Below are positions 24,290 to 32,920 of a stretch of 64,000 bases of DNA, piece by piece. The number at the start of each line of letters is the position of its first letter. Position 1 is the stretch's first letter. The notes under the pieces were generated by a model. That model did not search any database. It worked only from the letters and a program-made list of their open reading frames with translations, and was not told the DNA's origin. Source of the DNA: Nocardioides flavescens (GTDB lineage Bacteria; Actinomycetota; Actinomycetes; Propionibacteriales; Nocardioidaceae); assembly GCF_009823805.1 (NCBI RefSeq), contig NZ_WUEK01000011.1:62001-126000 (forward strand), in the 5' to 3' direction. Both the position numbers and the translations under genes were made by a program.

Positions 24290-25828
24290 ATGCGCTCGCG
24301 AATCGCCTACGCCCTCTTCGGGGTCCTCGCGACCCTCGTCGGCGTGGCGGCGGGTCACGTCGTCGCCGCGCTGCTGAACCCCGCCTCCTCACCCGTCCTC
24401 GCCGTCGGCTCCCAGGTCATCGACCTGACGCCGACGCCGCTCAAGGAGTGGGCGATCCGGCAGTTCGGCAGCTCCGACAAGCAGGTGCTCATCGGTTCGG
24501 TGATGGCGGGCGTGCTGCTGCTCGCCGCCGTCGCCGGGCTGCTGGCGCGCCGCCGCTTCGTCTACGGCGCGGCGCTTCAGGTGGTGCTGGTCGGGGTCGC
24601 GGCGTTCACCGCGCTTAACCGGCCGACCACCGAGGCGGTCGACGTCGTTCCGAGCATCGCGACCGTGATCGCCGGGGTCGGTTCGCTGTGGCTGCTGGAC
24701 CGGAGCGCACGGGCGTCCGCAGGCGACGGGGAGTCGGTGGAGTCGTGGTCGGGGGACCACTCCACCGGCCCCAGCCGGCGTGGCGTGATCATCACCGCCG
24801 GGGTGCTCGCCGTGGCCGCAGCGGCGATGGGCGGCGCGGGGCGCCTCATCGGCAACGCACGGAGCAAGCTCCAGGACATCGCGTTCCCGCGCCCGGCCGA
24901 CCCGGCGCCGGCGTTCCCGAACGGCATCCAGGGCGACTTCTCCGGCATCACGCCGTTCCGCACCGCCAACTCCGACTTCTACCGCGTCGACACGCGCCTC
25001 GACGTGCCCGTCGTCGACATCGACACCTGGTCGCTGAAGATCGAGGGGATGGTCGACCAGGAGCTGGAGTTCAGCTTCGACGACCTGCTGGGCATGCCGC
25101 TCATCGAGCGCGACATCACGATGACCTGCGTCTCCAACACCGTCGGTGGCCCGTACGTCGGCAGCGCCCGCTGGATCGGCGTACCGCTCGCCGCGCTGCT
25201 GGAGAAGGCCGGCGTCCAGGACGGCGTCGACCAGATCCTGGCCACCGACGTCGACGGCATGACCATCGGCACGCCGTACGCCCTGGCCACCGACGGTCGC
25301 GACGCCATCGTCGCCCTCGGCATGAACGGTGAGGCGCTGCCGCGCGAGCACGGCTACCCGGTGCGGATGGTCATCCCCGGGCTCTACGGCTTCATCAGCG
25401 CCTGCAAGTGGATGACGAGCATCAAGCTGACGACCTACGCCGACGACGAGGCCTACTGGACCGAGCGCGGCTGGACGCCTGAGGCGCCGATCAAGATCAG
25501 CAGCCGCATCGACACCCCCAAGGTGCTGCAGGAGATCCCGGCCGGTGACACCTTCATCGGTGGCGTCGCCTGGGCCCAGCAGAACGGCGGGGTCGCGAAG
25601 GTGCAGGTGCAGGTCGACGGCGGCGGGTGGCAGGACGCCCAGCTCGGGCCGAGCGCCGGCAACGACTACTGGCGCCAGTGGTACTACCCGTGGACCGCCG
25701 AGAGTGGCACCCACACCATCTCCTCGCGCGTCATCGACGGCAACGGCCAGACCCAGAGCGACGTGCGCGCCGAGCCGTTCCCCAGCGGCTCCTCCGGCAT
25801 CCAGTCGCTGATCATCAAGGTCGCCTGA
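24290..25828 (+). CDS. Membrane-anchored molybdopterin-dependent oxidoreductase
   Basis: Protein of 512 residues of the sulfite-oxidase family. Four hydrophobic segments (about 5-28, 65-86, 92-110 and 118-135) and a further signal-anchor-like helix (about 163-185, after a cytoplasmic loop with RRGV) precede the soluble domain. The catalytic domain (about 220-400) contains TMTCVSNTVGGP, whose Cys ligates molybdenum, and VIPGLYGFISACKW. A C-terminal immunoglobulin-like dimerisation domain (about 410-512) has VQVDGGGWQDAQL. The catalytic part is probably extracytoplasmic. No cytochrome or twin-arginine signal is evident. Substrate could be sulfite or an oxidised methionine-type compound; unknown. 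Confidence 0.9.
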   Translation: MRSRIAYALFGVLATLVGVAAGHVVAALLNPASSPVLAVGSQVIDLTPTPLKEWAIRQFGSSDKQVLIGSVMAGVLLLAAVAGLLARRRFVYGAALQVVLVGVAAFTALNRPTTEAVDVVPSIATVIAGVGSLWLLDRSARASAGDGESVESWSGDHSTGPSRRGVIITAGVLAVAAAAMGGAGRLIGNARSKLQDIAFPRPADPAPAFPNGIQGDFSGITPFRTANSDFYRVDTRLDVPVVDIDTWSLKIEGMVDQELEFSFDDLLGMPLIERDITMTCVSNTVGGPYVGSARWIGVPLAALLEKAGVQDGVDQILATDVDGMTIGTPYALATDGRDAIVALGMNGEALPREHGYPVRMVIPGLYGFISACKWMTSIKLTTYADDEAYWTERGWTPEAPIKISSRIDTPKVLQEIPAGDTFIGGVAWAQQNGGVAKVQVQVDGGGWQDAQLGPSAGNDYWRQWYYPWTAESGTHTISSRVIDGNGQTQSDVRAEPFPSGSSGIQSLIIKVA

Positions 25829-25870
25829 CCCCCGTACGCCGACCCGGCGCACAGTGCCGCTGCAACGCCG

Positions 25871-25909
25871 CCGACCCGGCGCGAAGTGCCGCACTTCGCG
25901 CCGGGTCGG
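25871..25909. repeat. Perfect 19-bp-stem hairpin in a GACCCGGCGC repeat cluster
   Basis: Arms 25871-25889 (CCGACCCGGCGCGAAGTGC) and 25891-25909 are exact complements with a single-base loop. Further partial copies of the CCGACCCGGCGC unit lie at about 25848-25861 and, inverted, at about 25930-25945. The cluster occupies the gap between the oxidoreductase and the fasciclin lipoprotein gene, and probably terminates the former. Confidence 0.85.
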
Positions 25910-26069
25910 CGTACGTCCGCCAGCACATTCCGCCGGGTCGGCGCACGTCTGCCAGGCGCTCACCAGGACGGGGGTGGTGCAGACCACAAGAACCGGCAAC
26001 GGATCGACCAATCCGGCTCAGCCACGGCCACGAAGACCCTGTGTAAGCACACCAACGGAAGGTTCCACC

Positions 26070-26759
26070 ATGAAGCGCACCACTCTCCGCAAGACCGGCG
26101 CCACGGGTATCGCCGTCCTCGCCCTGTCGATGGGCCTGGTCGCGTGTGGCAGCGACGACTCCGAGGACACCAGCGCCTCGGACACCACGTCGAGCTCGGC
26201 CCCCGCCACGTCGGACGCCCCCTCGGAGGACACCTCGGCCTCGGCCTCCGCCTCTGAGGACGCCACCTCCGCCTCGACCGAGCCCTTCGGCCCGTCGTGC
26301 AACGCGATCCCCGCCAACGGCAAGGGCTCGCTCGAGGGCATGACCAGCGACCCGGTCGCGACCGCGGCGAGCAACAACCCGCTGCTCAAGACCCTCGTCT
26401 CCGCCGTGGGTGCCGTCCCCGGTCTCGCCGACACGCTCAACAGCGCCCCGGCCCTGACCGTGTTCGCGCCGACCGACGACGCGTTCGCCAAGATCCCCGA
26501 GGCCGACCTGAACGCCGTGCTGGCCGATCAGACCCAGCTGACCGCGATCCTGTCGCACCACGTCGTGGGCGAGCGTCTCGACCCGACCGCGGTCGTGGGC
26601 GAGCACGAGACCCTCAACGGCGACCAGGTCACCGTCGACGGCGACGCCGAGGCCGGCATGACCGTCGACAACGGCACCGCCAACGTCATCTGCGGCAACG
26701 TGCAGACGGCCAACGCCAACGTCTACGTCATCGACTCGGTGCTCATGCCGACGAACTGA
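26070..26759 (+). CDS. Fasciclin-domain lipoprotein (MPT70/MPT83-like)
   Basis: Secreted lipoprotein of 229 residues. The signal peptide ends in the lipobox LVAC, acylated at Cys near residue 27. A long Ser/Thr/Glu/Asp-rich spacer (about 28-72) is followed by one FAS1 domain (about 85-228) with LTVFAPTDDAFAKIP, LSHHVVGERL and the closing ANVYVIDSVLMP. Mycobacterial MPT83 and MPT70 have the same fold and are the main products of the SigK regulon; here the gene lies directly upstream of sigK, which supports the same relationship. The ATG at 26070 is preceded by GGAAGG. Confidence 0.93.
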   Translation: MKRTTLRKTGATGIAVLALSMGLVACGSDDSEDTSASDTTSSSAPATSDAPSEDTSASASASEDATSASTEPFGPSCNAIPANGKGSLEGMTSDPVATAASNNPLLKTLVSAVGAVPGLADTLNSAPALTVFAPTDDAFAKIPEADLNAVLADQTQLTAILSHHVVGERLDPTAVVGEHETLNGDQVTVDGDAEAGMTVDNGTANVICGNVQTANANVYVIDSVLMPTN

Positions 26760-26771
26760 CCTCGTCAGTTC
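26753..26771. terminator. Hairpin overlapping the fasciclin stop codon
   Basis: GAACTGAC-CTC-GTCAGTTC forms an 8-bp perfect stem with a 3-base loop, overlapping the TGA at 26757-26759 and ending 37 bp before the sigK start. It could be a partial terminator or mRNA-stabilising end that lets the lipoprotein message exceed that of sigK. Confidence 0.55.
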
Positions 26772-26808
26772 TCACGCCTCAGCAGCAGCCACAGGGAAGA
26801 CTGACCAC

Positions 26809-27432
26809 GTGGACCAGCTCCGACCCGTGCCGGGCGGCGTCCCCTCCGAGGAGGGGGCGCCGTCCGCGGCCGGTCGTGGCCAGGCGGGACCCGACCTGGT
26901 CGACCTGCTGAAGGCCTGTGGCCGCAGCGACGAGGCCGCCTTCGCCCAGCTGTACGACGCCACGGCGTCGCGGGCGGTCGGCCTCGCGGTGCGGGTCGTC
27001 CGCGACCCGGCCCAGGCCGAGGAGGTCGCCCAGGAGGCGTTCCTCGAGATCTGGCGCACGGCCGCTCGATTCGACCCGGCCAAGGGCAGTCCGCTGGGAT
27101 GGCTCCTGACCATCGTGCACCGCAAGGCCGTCGACCGGGTCCGCTCGGCGGAGGCCAGCACGCGGCGGGACACGACGTACCACCAGCAGAACCAACCGAT
27201 CGACCACGACTCCACCGCCGAGGCGGCGCAGGCTTCCCTCGAGGCCCGACGGGTGCGCAACGCGCTCGAGAGTCTGACGCCGGTCCAGCGCGAGGCGCTG
27301 GAGCTGGCCTACTTCGGGGGATACACACACACGGAGGTGGCGACCATGCTCGATCTGCCGGTCGGCACCGCCAAGACACGGATCCGCGACGGGCTGATCC
27401 GACTGCGCGACACCATGGGGGTGGGGGCATGA
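26809..27432 (+). CDS. sigK: ECF sigma factor SigK
   Basis: Extracytoplasmic-function sigma factor of 207 residues. Region 2 (about 40-105) contains FAQLYDATASRAVGLAVRVV and AEEVAQEAFLEIWRTAARFD. Region 4 (about 145-200) has LTPVQREALELAYFGGYTH and LDLPVGTAKTRIRDGLIRL. It directs RNA polymerase to envelope-related genes. Identification as SigK rests on the neighbours: a RskA-type anti-sigma factor, coupled by a 4-bp overlap, then the same lipid-modifying genes found beside Mycobacterium tuberculosis sigK. Start is GTG at 26809. Confidence 0.93.
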   Translation: MDQLRPVPGGVPSEEGAPSAAGRGQAGPDLVDLLKACGRSDEAAFAQLYDATASRAVGLAVRVVRDPAQAEEVAQEAFLEIWRTAARFDPAKGSPLGWLLTIVHRKAVDRVRSAEASTRRDTTYHQQNQPIDHDSTAEAAQASLEARRVRNALESLTPVQREALELAYFGGYTHTEVATMLDLPVGTAKTRIRDGLIRLRDTMGVGA

Positions 27433-28172
27433 TCGACATCCATGCTCTCTCGGGCGCCTATGCCGTCGATGCTCTCGACGACGACGAGCGCTCAGAATTC
27501 GAACGACACCTGGCCGAGTGCCCGGCCTGCCAGGCCGAGGTGGCCTCACTGCGCGAGGCCGCGACGCTGCTCGCCGAGACCACACCGGTCACGCCCAGCG
27601 CGGTCCTGCGCGACCGGGTCCTGGCCGACATCGCCACCGTGCGGCCGCTGCCGCCGGTCGTCGAGCAACAGCACCAGCCGGCGATCGGCACCGTCACCAC
27701 CCTGACCTCCCACCGTGAGTCACGCCGGCGCCGACGCGTCGTGCCCTTTCTGGCGGCCGCTGCGGCGGTCATCGCGATAGGCACCGGCGGCGTCGTCTAC
27801 CAGGCCGTCACCGACGAGCCGCCGACCAGCAGCACCGAGCAGGTGCTCGAGGCCGGCGACGCCCAGCGCTTCACCGTCGACCTCGACGGCGGCGGCACCG
27901 CGACCGTGGTCCGCTCCCGCGAGCTCAACCAGGCCGTCATCGAGACCCACGACATGCCGGACGCCCCGGCCGGGCACGCATTCGTGCTCTGGCTCGGTCA
28001 CGACGGCGTGATGACCCAGGCCGGCGTGATGCCGCAGGGCGCCGACCAGGAGGTGCTGATGAGTGGCGACGCCGCCACCGCGACCAGCGCCGCGGTCAGC
28101 CTCGAGGACGCCGACACCAACCCGACCTCCCCGAGCGACGACGTCGTCGCGTCGTTCGACCTCTCCACCTGA
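27429..28172 (+). CDS. rskA: Anti-sigma-K factor RskA
   Basis: Membrane anti-sigma factor of 247 residues. The cytoplasmic N-terminus (1-95) begins IHALSGAYAVDALDDDERSE and carries the zinc-binding-type motif HLAECPACQ. One transmembrane helix (about 100-120; VVPFLAAAAAVIAIGTGGVV) leads to an extracytoplasmic sensor domain (about 125-247). It holds SigK at the membrane until proteolysis releases it. The ATG overlaps the sigK stop by 4 bp (ATGA), so the sigma and anti-sigma are made in fixed ratio. Confidence 0.94.
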   Translation: MIDIHALSGAYAVDALDDDERSEFERHLAECPACQAEVASLREAATLLAETTPVTPSAVLRDRVLADIATVRPLPPVVEQQHQPAIGTVTTLTSHRESRRRRRVVPFLAAAAAVIAIGTGGVVYQAVTDEPPTSSTEQVLEAGDAQRFTVDLDGGGTATVVRSRELNQAVIETHDMPDAPAGHAFVLWLGHDGVMTQAGVMPQGADQEVLMSGDAATATSAAVSLEDADTNPTSPSDDVVASFDLST

Positions 28173-28194
28173 TCACCCGCACCAGGAGCACCGC

Positions 28195-30213
28195 ATGACC
28201 CCGACTCCTCGACGGATCGCGGTCGTCGGCTCCGGCGTGGCCGGGCTGACGGCGGCGTACGTCGCCTCCCGCACCGCGCACGTCACGATCTACGAGGCCG
28301 ACGCGCGGCTCGGCGGCCACGCCGACACGCACCGCGTCACCGACGCGTCGACCGGGCGCGAGCTGGAGATCGACACCGGCTTCATCGTGCACAACCCGCG
28401 CACCTACCCGGTGCTGCTGCGGATGTTCGCCGAGCTCGACGTGGCCACGCAGCCCTCCGAGATGTCGATGTCGATCCGCGACGACGACTCCGGCCTCGAG
28501 TGGGCCGGCGCCCTCGGACGCCGCGGGCTGTTCCCGACCGCCGCCAACCTCCGCAACCCGCGCTACCTCGCAATGCTGGTCGAGATCCCGCGCTTCCACG
28601 CCCGCGCCAAGGCGCTGTTGGAGGCGGAGGGTGCCGACGAGCCCGACACGACGCTGCGCGAGTTCCTGGCACGCGGCCGGTTCTCGGCGTACTTCACCCG
28701 GCACTTCATGGAGCCGCTCGTCGCCGCCGTGTGGTCCTGCGACCCGGCGGTCGCGCTCGACTACCCGGCGCGCTACCTGTTCACCTTCCTGCGCCACCAC
28801 GGGATGCTCGGCGTCTTCGGCAGCCCGCAGTGGCGCACGGTCACCGGCGGTTCCCACCGGTACGTCGAGAAGGTCGCCGAGCAGCTGCACGAGGTGCGCC
28901 TCGGCACCAAGGTCACCTCCGTGCTCGAGACCGCCGAGGGCGTCGAGATCACCGACGGCAACGGCGCCGTGTCGACGTACGACGCCGTCGTGGTCGCGAC
29001 CCACCCCGGCCAGGCCCTCGCGCTGCTCGCCGAGCCGAGCGCCGTCCAGCGCGACGTGCTCACCGCGATGCCGTACTCCCCCAACACCGCGCTGCTGCAC
29101 ACCGACACCTCGGTGCTGCCGCGCGCCGACGACGCCCGCGCCTCGTGGAACTTCCACCGCCCCTCTGACGACACCGGGCTGCACGTCACCTACGACATGA
29201 CCCGGCTGCAGCGCCTCGACACCGACATCCACTACCTCGTCACGCTGGTGGACCGCGGCGCCGACCAGGACGTCGTCGACCCGGCCCTGGTCATCGACCG
29301 GATGGAGTACGAGCACCCGCTCTACGACCCCACCTCGGTGGCCGCCCAGGCCCGGCTGCGCGACATCGACACCGACCGCGTGGTGTTCGCCGGCGCCTAC
29401 CACGGCTGGGGCTTCCACGAGGACGGCGCACGCTCGGGGCTCGCGGCCGTGGAGCGGCTCGGCCTCACCTGGCCCGAGACCGCGCCGCGCTCGCCCGCCG
29501 ACGAGGTCGAGACCGGCCCCTACGAGACGACGATCCGCCACACCCGGCGCTCGCCGTGGCGACGGACCTTCACCCACCGCTCGCACACCTGGGTCGTCGA
29601 CGTCGACGACCTGCCCGACCACGGGGTGCTCGGGCGGTTCGAGCCGCGCGACCACTTCGACGGCGACGGAGCGTCGATCCGGGCCGAGGTCGAGACATTC
29701 CTGGCCGGCGAGGGTGTGCGGCTCGGTGCCGTCCCCGGTGCCGGCCGCATCGTGATGGCCGCCCAGGCCCGGGCCTTCGGCTACTGCTTCAACCCGATCT
29801 CCGTCTTCTGGTGCTGGGACGCCGACGGCGAGCCAGCCGCCACCGTCGTCGAGGTGCACAACACCTACGGTGACCGCCACGCCTACCTCGTCCACCCCGA
29901 CGAGCAGGGTCGCGCCACGACCCCGAAGGCGATGTACGTCTCGCCGTTCCACGGCACCGACGGCGTCTACGACCTCGCCGTGCCCGTGCCCCGCGACGGC
30001 CGGCTCGACCTCGTCGTCAACCTCACGACCGACGACGGCGAGCGTTTCCTCGCCTCGCTCGCGGGGCGGCGTACGACGACCACCCCGGCGCAGGCGGCCC
30101 CGGCCGCTCTGCGAGGCTCTGCGCTGATCCGAGCCCACGGCATCTGGCTGTGGGCCCGGCGCCTGCGCATCCACCCCCGCCCCGCCCACTCTCAGAGGGG
30201 AGTCCAGCGATGA
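28195..30213 (+). CDS. Fusion of FAD amine-oxidase-like protein and DUF1365 domain
   Basis: Single reading frame of 672 residues. Residues about 1-430 form an FAD-dependent oxidoreductase of the amine-oxidase type: dinucleotide loop AVVGSGVAGLTAAY (9-22), EADARLGGHADTH, and a C-terminal FAD motif in VVFAGAYHGWGFHEDGARSG. From about residue 443 (YETTIRHTRRSPW) to the end is a DUF1365 domain with FGYCFNPISVFWCWD and KAMYVSPFH. In M. tuberculosis the equivalents (Rv0449c and Rv0448c) are separate genes in the sigK cluster. They accompany fatty-acid methyltransferases, so a role in modifying unsaturated acyl chains is likely but unproven. The last 4 bp overlap the next gene. Confidence 0.9.
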   Translation: MTPTPRRIAVVGSGVAGLTAAYVASRTAHVTIYEADARLGGHADTHRVTDASTGRELEIDTGFIVHNPRTYPVLLRMFAELDVATQPSEMSMSIRDDDSGLEWAGALGRRGLFPTAANLRNPRYLAMLVEIPRFHARAKALLEAEGADEPDTTLREFLARGRFSAYFTRHFMEPLVAAVWSCDPAVALDYPARYLFTFLRHHGMLGVFGSPQWRTVTGGSHRYVEKVAEQLHEVRLGTKVTSVLETAEGVEITDGNGAVSTYDAVVVATHPGQALALLAEPSAVQRDVLTAMPYSPNTALLHTDTSVLPRADDARASWNFHRPSDDTGLHVTYDMTRLQRLDTDIHYLVTLVDRGADQDVVDPALVIDRMEYEHPLYDPTSVAAQARLRDIDTDRVVFAGAYHGWGFHEDGARSGLAAVERLGLTWPETAPRSPADEVETGPYETTIRHTRRSPWRRTFTHRSHTWVVDVDDLPDHGVLGRFEPRDHFDGDGASIRAEVETFLAGEGVRLGAVPGAGRIVMAAQARAFGYCFNPISVFWCWDADGEPAATVVEVHNTYGDRHAYLVHPDEQGRATTPKAMYVSPFHGTDGVYDLAVPVPRDGRLDLVVNLTTDDGERFLASLAGRRTTTTPAQAAPAALRGSALIRAHGIWLWARRLRIHPRPAHSQRGVQR

Positions 30214-31466
30214 CCCAGGTCGCTCCCGACCGCCGCGCGGCCAACCACTGGCCCGGTCTGCACGCCGTCCCGAGCGGCCCCCGCGCCGCCGTCTCCGCAC
30301 GCGTCGCGCGCGGGCTGTTCCGCGCCGCCGTGAGCCAGCTCGACGTCTCGGTGCTGCTCGAGGGCCGCACGATCGGCCGTGGCGGCCCCGTCATGGTGAT
30401 CCACCGACCCGAGGAGTTCTTCGCCCGCCTCGGTCGCGACCAGCTGATCGGCTTCGGCGAGTCCTACCTCACCGGAGCCTGGGACGCCGAGGACCTCGGC
30501 GGCTTCCTCGAGGTGCTCGCCGCGCGGATGGCCACCCTCGTGCCGGAGCCGCTGCAGCGGCTGCGCCGGCTCGTCGTACGCCGCCCGCCGGCCGAGGAGC
30601 TGAGCAGCGACGCCAACGCGCAGGGCAACATCGCCCACCACTACGACCTGTCCAACGAGCTGTTCGAGCTGTTCCTCGACCCGACGCTGAGCTACTCCTC
30701 GGCGCTGTTCAGCGCCTCGCAGCTCGCAGCGCGACCCACCGTCGAGGAGCTCGAGGACGCGCAGGGCGCCAAGGTCGAGCGGCTGCTCGACCAGGCCGGC
30801 GTCGGCGAGGGCACCCGGCTGCTCGAGATCGGCTCGGGTTGGGGCGAGCTCGCGATCCGCGCCGCCCGCCGCGGCGCGACCGTCCGCACTATCACGCTGT
30901 CGGTCGAGCAGCAGCGGCTGGCTCGCGAGCGCATCGGGGCGGCGGGGTTCGCCGACCGGGTCGAGGTCGAGCTGCGCGACTACCGCCACGTCGAGGGCAC
31001 CTTCGACGCCGTCGTCTCGGTCGAGATGATCGAGGCCGTCGGCTGGCAGTACTGGCCGACCTACTTCGCCACCATCGACCGGGTGCTCGCGCCCGGCGGC
31101 CGGGTCGCGATCCAGGCGATCACCATGCCGCACGACCGGATGCTCGCGACGCGCAACACCTGGACCTGGATCAACAAGTACATCTTCCCGGGGGGCTTCC
31201 TGCCCTCGGTGCAGGTCATCGACGAGGTCACCCGCGAGCACACGACGCTGAGGATGGCGGCGCCGTTCTCCCTCGGACCGTCGTACGCCGAGACCCTGCG
31301 GCTGTGGGACGAGACCTTCCTGGCCGCCTCCGAGAAGGTGCTGGCGCTCGGCTTCGACGAGACGTTCCTGCGGATGTGGCACTTCTACCTCGAGTACTCC
31401 CGCGCCGGCTTCGCCTCGGGCTACCTCGACGTCCACCAGCTGACCTTCACGAGGGAGTCCCGATGA
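30210..31466 (+). CDS. Cyclopropane-fatty-acid-synthase-type methyltransferase 1
   Basis: SAM-dependent lipid methyltransferase of 418 residues. The N-terminal extension (about 1-130) is followed by the family motif AHHYDLSNELFELFLD, the SAM loop LEIGSGWGE (about 205-213) and SVEMIEAVGWQYWPTYF, where the Glu is part of the bicarbonate-binding active site. It resembles UfaA1 (Rv0447c), reported to make 10-methylstearate-type or cyclopropane products from oleoyl phospholipids. It acts on membrane phospholipid acyl chains. The ATG overlaps the upstream stop, and its own stop overlaps the second methyltransferase. Confidence 0.93.
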   Translation: MTQVAPDRRAANHWPGLHAVPSGPRAAVSARVARGLFRAAVSQLDVSVLLEGRTIGRGGPVMVIHRPEEFFARLGRDQLIGFGESYLTGAWDAEDLGGFLEVLAARMATLVPEPLQRLRRLVVRRPPAEELSSDANAQGNIAHHYDLSNELFELFLDPTLSYSSALFSASQLAARPTVEELEDAQGAKVERLLDQAGVGEGTRLLEIGSGWGELAIRAARRGATVRTITLSVEQQRLARERIGAAGFADRVEVELRDYRHVEGTFDAVVSVEMIEAVGWQYWPTYFATIDRVLAPGGRVAIQAITMPHDRMLATRNTWTWINKYIFPGGFLPSVQVIDEVTREHTTLRMAAPFSLGPSYAETLRLWDETFLAASEKVLALGFDETFLRMWHFYLEYSRAGFASGYLDVHQLTFTRESR

Positions 31467-32728
31467 GCTCCGGTCCCGCCGCCCCCGTCGCCCCGCGTCT
31501 GGAGGAGGCGCTGCGCCCCTTCGTGGGCGGCGACCTGCCGGTGCGGCTCAAGGCCTGGGACGACTCGACGGCCGGGCCGGTCGACGCGCCGCTGGTGGTG
31601 CTCAACTCCCCTGACGCCGTACGCCGCCTCGTGTGGCGCCCGGGCGAGCTCGGCGCCGCCCAGGCCTACGTCACCGGCGAGCTCGACGTGCCCGGCGACC
31701 TCGACCACGCGCTCACCCACGCCTTCGCCGTGGCGCGCGAGCGGGGCCTGTCCTCGGGTCGCCCGTCGCTGACGGCGCTGCGCACGGCCCTGCGCACCGC
31801 GCTCGACCTCGGGGCCCTCGGACTGCCGCCGGCCGCGCCGCGGTCGCAGGCCAAGGTGCGCGGCCGGCTCCACTCGCAGCTGCGCGACCGCGAGGCGATC
31901 AGCTTCCACTACGACCTCTCCAACGAGTTCTACGAGCTGATCCTCGAGCCCCAGATGGCCTACTCCTGCGGCTACCACTCCTCGCCCGAGCAGCCGCTCG
32001 AGGAGGCGCAGTTCGCCAAGCTGTCGCTGGTCTGCCGCAAGCTCGGCCTCGAGCCCGGCATGACGTTCCTCGACATCGGCTGCGGCTGGGGCTCGCTCTC
32101 GCTGCACGCCGCCGAGCACTTCGGCGCCCAGGTCACCGGCATCACCATCGCCGCCGAGCAGAAGCGCTTCATCGACGCCCGCATCCGCGAGCGCGGCCTC
32201 GAGGACCGCGTCACGATCAAGCTCTGCGACTACCGCGACTCCGTCGGCGAGTACGACGCCGTCGGATCGCTCGAGATGGGCGAGCACGTCGGCCAGGGCA
32301 ACTACCCGACGTACGCCTCGGTGCTGAAGCGCTCGGTCAAGCCAGGCGGGCGCGTGCTCGTGCAGCAGATGAGCCGCGCCGGCAAGTGGCCCGGCGGCGG
32401 CCCGTTCATCGAGAACTTCATCGCCCCCGACATGCACATGCGCCCCGTCGGCGAGACCGTCGGCTTCCTCGAGGCCGCCGGGCTCGAGGTGCGCGACGTC
32501 CATGGCCTGCGCGAGCACTACGTGCTCACCGTCGCCGGCTGGCTCGAGAACTTCCACCGCAACCGCGACCGCCTCGTCGCGCTCATGGGCGAGGAGGTCG
32601 TCCGCGTCTGGGAGCTCTACCTCGTCGGCGGCTCCATGGCCTTCCGCGACGGCCGCATGGGCGTCGACCAGATCCTCATGGTCCGTCCCGGTGGTCAGCA
32701 CACCCTGCCCTGGGTGCGGGACTGGTAG
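31463..32728 (+). CDS. Cyclopropane-fatty-acid-synthase-type methyltransferase 2
   Basis: Second enzyme of the same family, 421 residues and clearly paralogous but diverged. Motifs are SFHYDLSNEFYELILEPQMA, the SAM loop LDIGCGWGSL (about 203-212) and SLEMGEHVGQGNYPTY. The conserved Cys of cyclopropane synthases is seen near AYSCGYHS. The C-terminal half has IENFIAPDMHMRP. Two translationally coupled paralogues suggest successive or alternative modifications, such as methyl-branching and cyclopropanation. The TAG stop is the exact point where a 79-bp inverted repeat begins. Confidence 0.93.
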   Translation: MSSGPAAPVAPRLEEALRPFVGGDLPVRLKAWDDSTAGPVDAPLVVLNSPDAVRRLVWRPGELGAAQAYVTGELDVPGDLDHALTHAFAVARERGLSSGRPSLTALRTALRTALDLGALGLPPAAPRSQAKVRGRLHSQLRDREAISFHYDLSNEFYELILEPQMAYSCGYHSSPEQPLEEAQFAKLSLVCRKLGLEPGMTFLDIGCGWGSLSLHAAEHFGAQVTGITIAAEQKRFIDARIRERGLEDRVTIKLCDYRDSVGEYDAVGSLEMGEHVGQGNYPTYASVLKRSVKPGGRVLVQQMSRAGKWPGGGPFIENFIAPDMHMRPVGETVGFLEAAGLEVRDVHGLREHYVLTVAGWLENFHRNRDRLVALMGEEVVRVWELYLVGGSMAFRDGRMGVDQILMVRPGGQHTLPWVRDW

Positions 32729-32806
32729 GTGTCGGAATCCCAGCATCTGCTGGGATCGCCAACGTTCTGGGGCGTTGCAACACCCCAGAACGTCAGGAAG
32801 TGCCTC
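32728..32806. repeat. Left 79-bp inverted repeat with two hairpins
   Basis: It begins GGTGTCGGAATCCCAGC and ends AGGAAGTGCCTC. Inside are hairpin 1 (ATCCCAGCA-TC-TGCTGGGAT, 32737-32756) and hairpin 2 (ACGTTCTGGGG paired with CCCCAGAACGT, 32762-32793, enclosing GTTGCAAC). By my alignment it differs from the right copy at about three positions, all in the hairpin 2 loop. Confidence 0.93.
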
Positions 32807-32920
32807 CAGCGCCGCCCGCGGGGTGACTGAGTAGTCCAGATTCCGTTCACAGGCGAGCCTCGTCCACAGGCCCGACGGCCGCGGCGAGCAACGATCGGCT
32901 CCAGCGGCCAGCCTTGAGGC

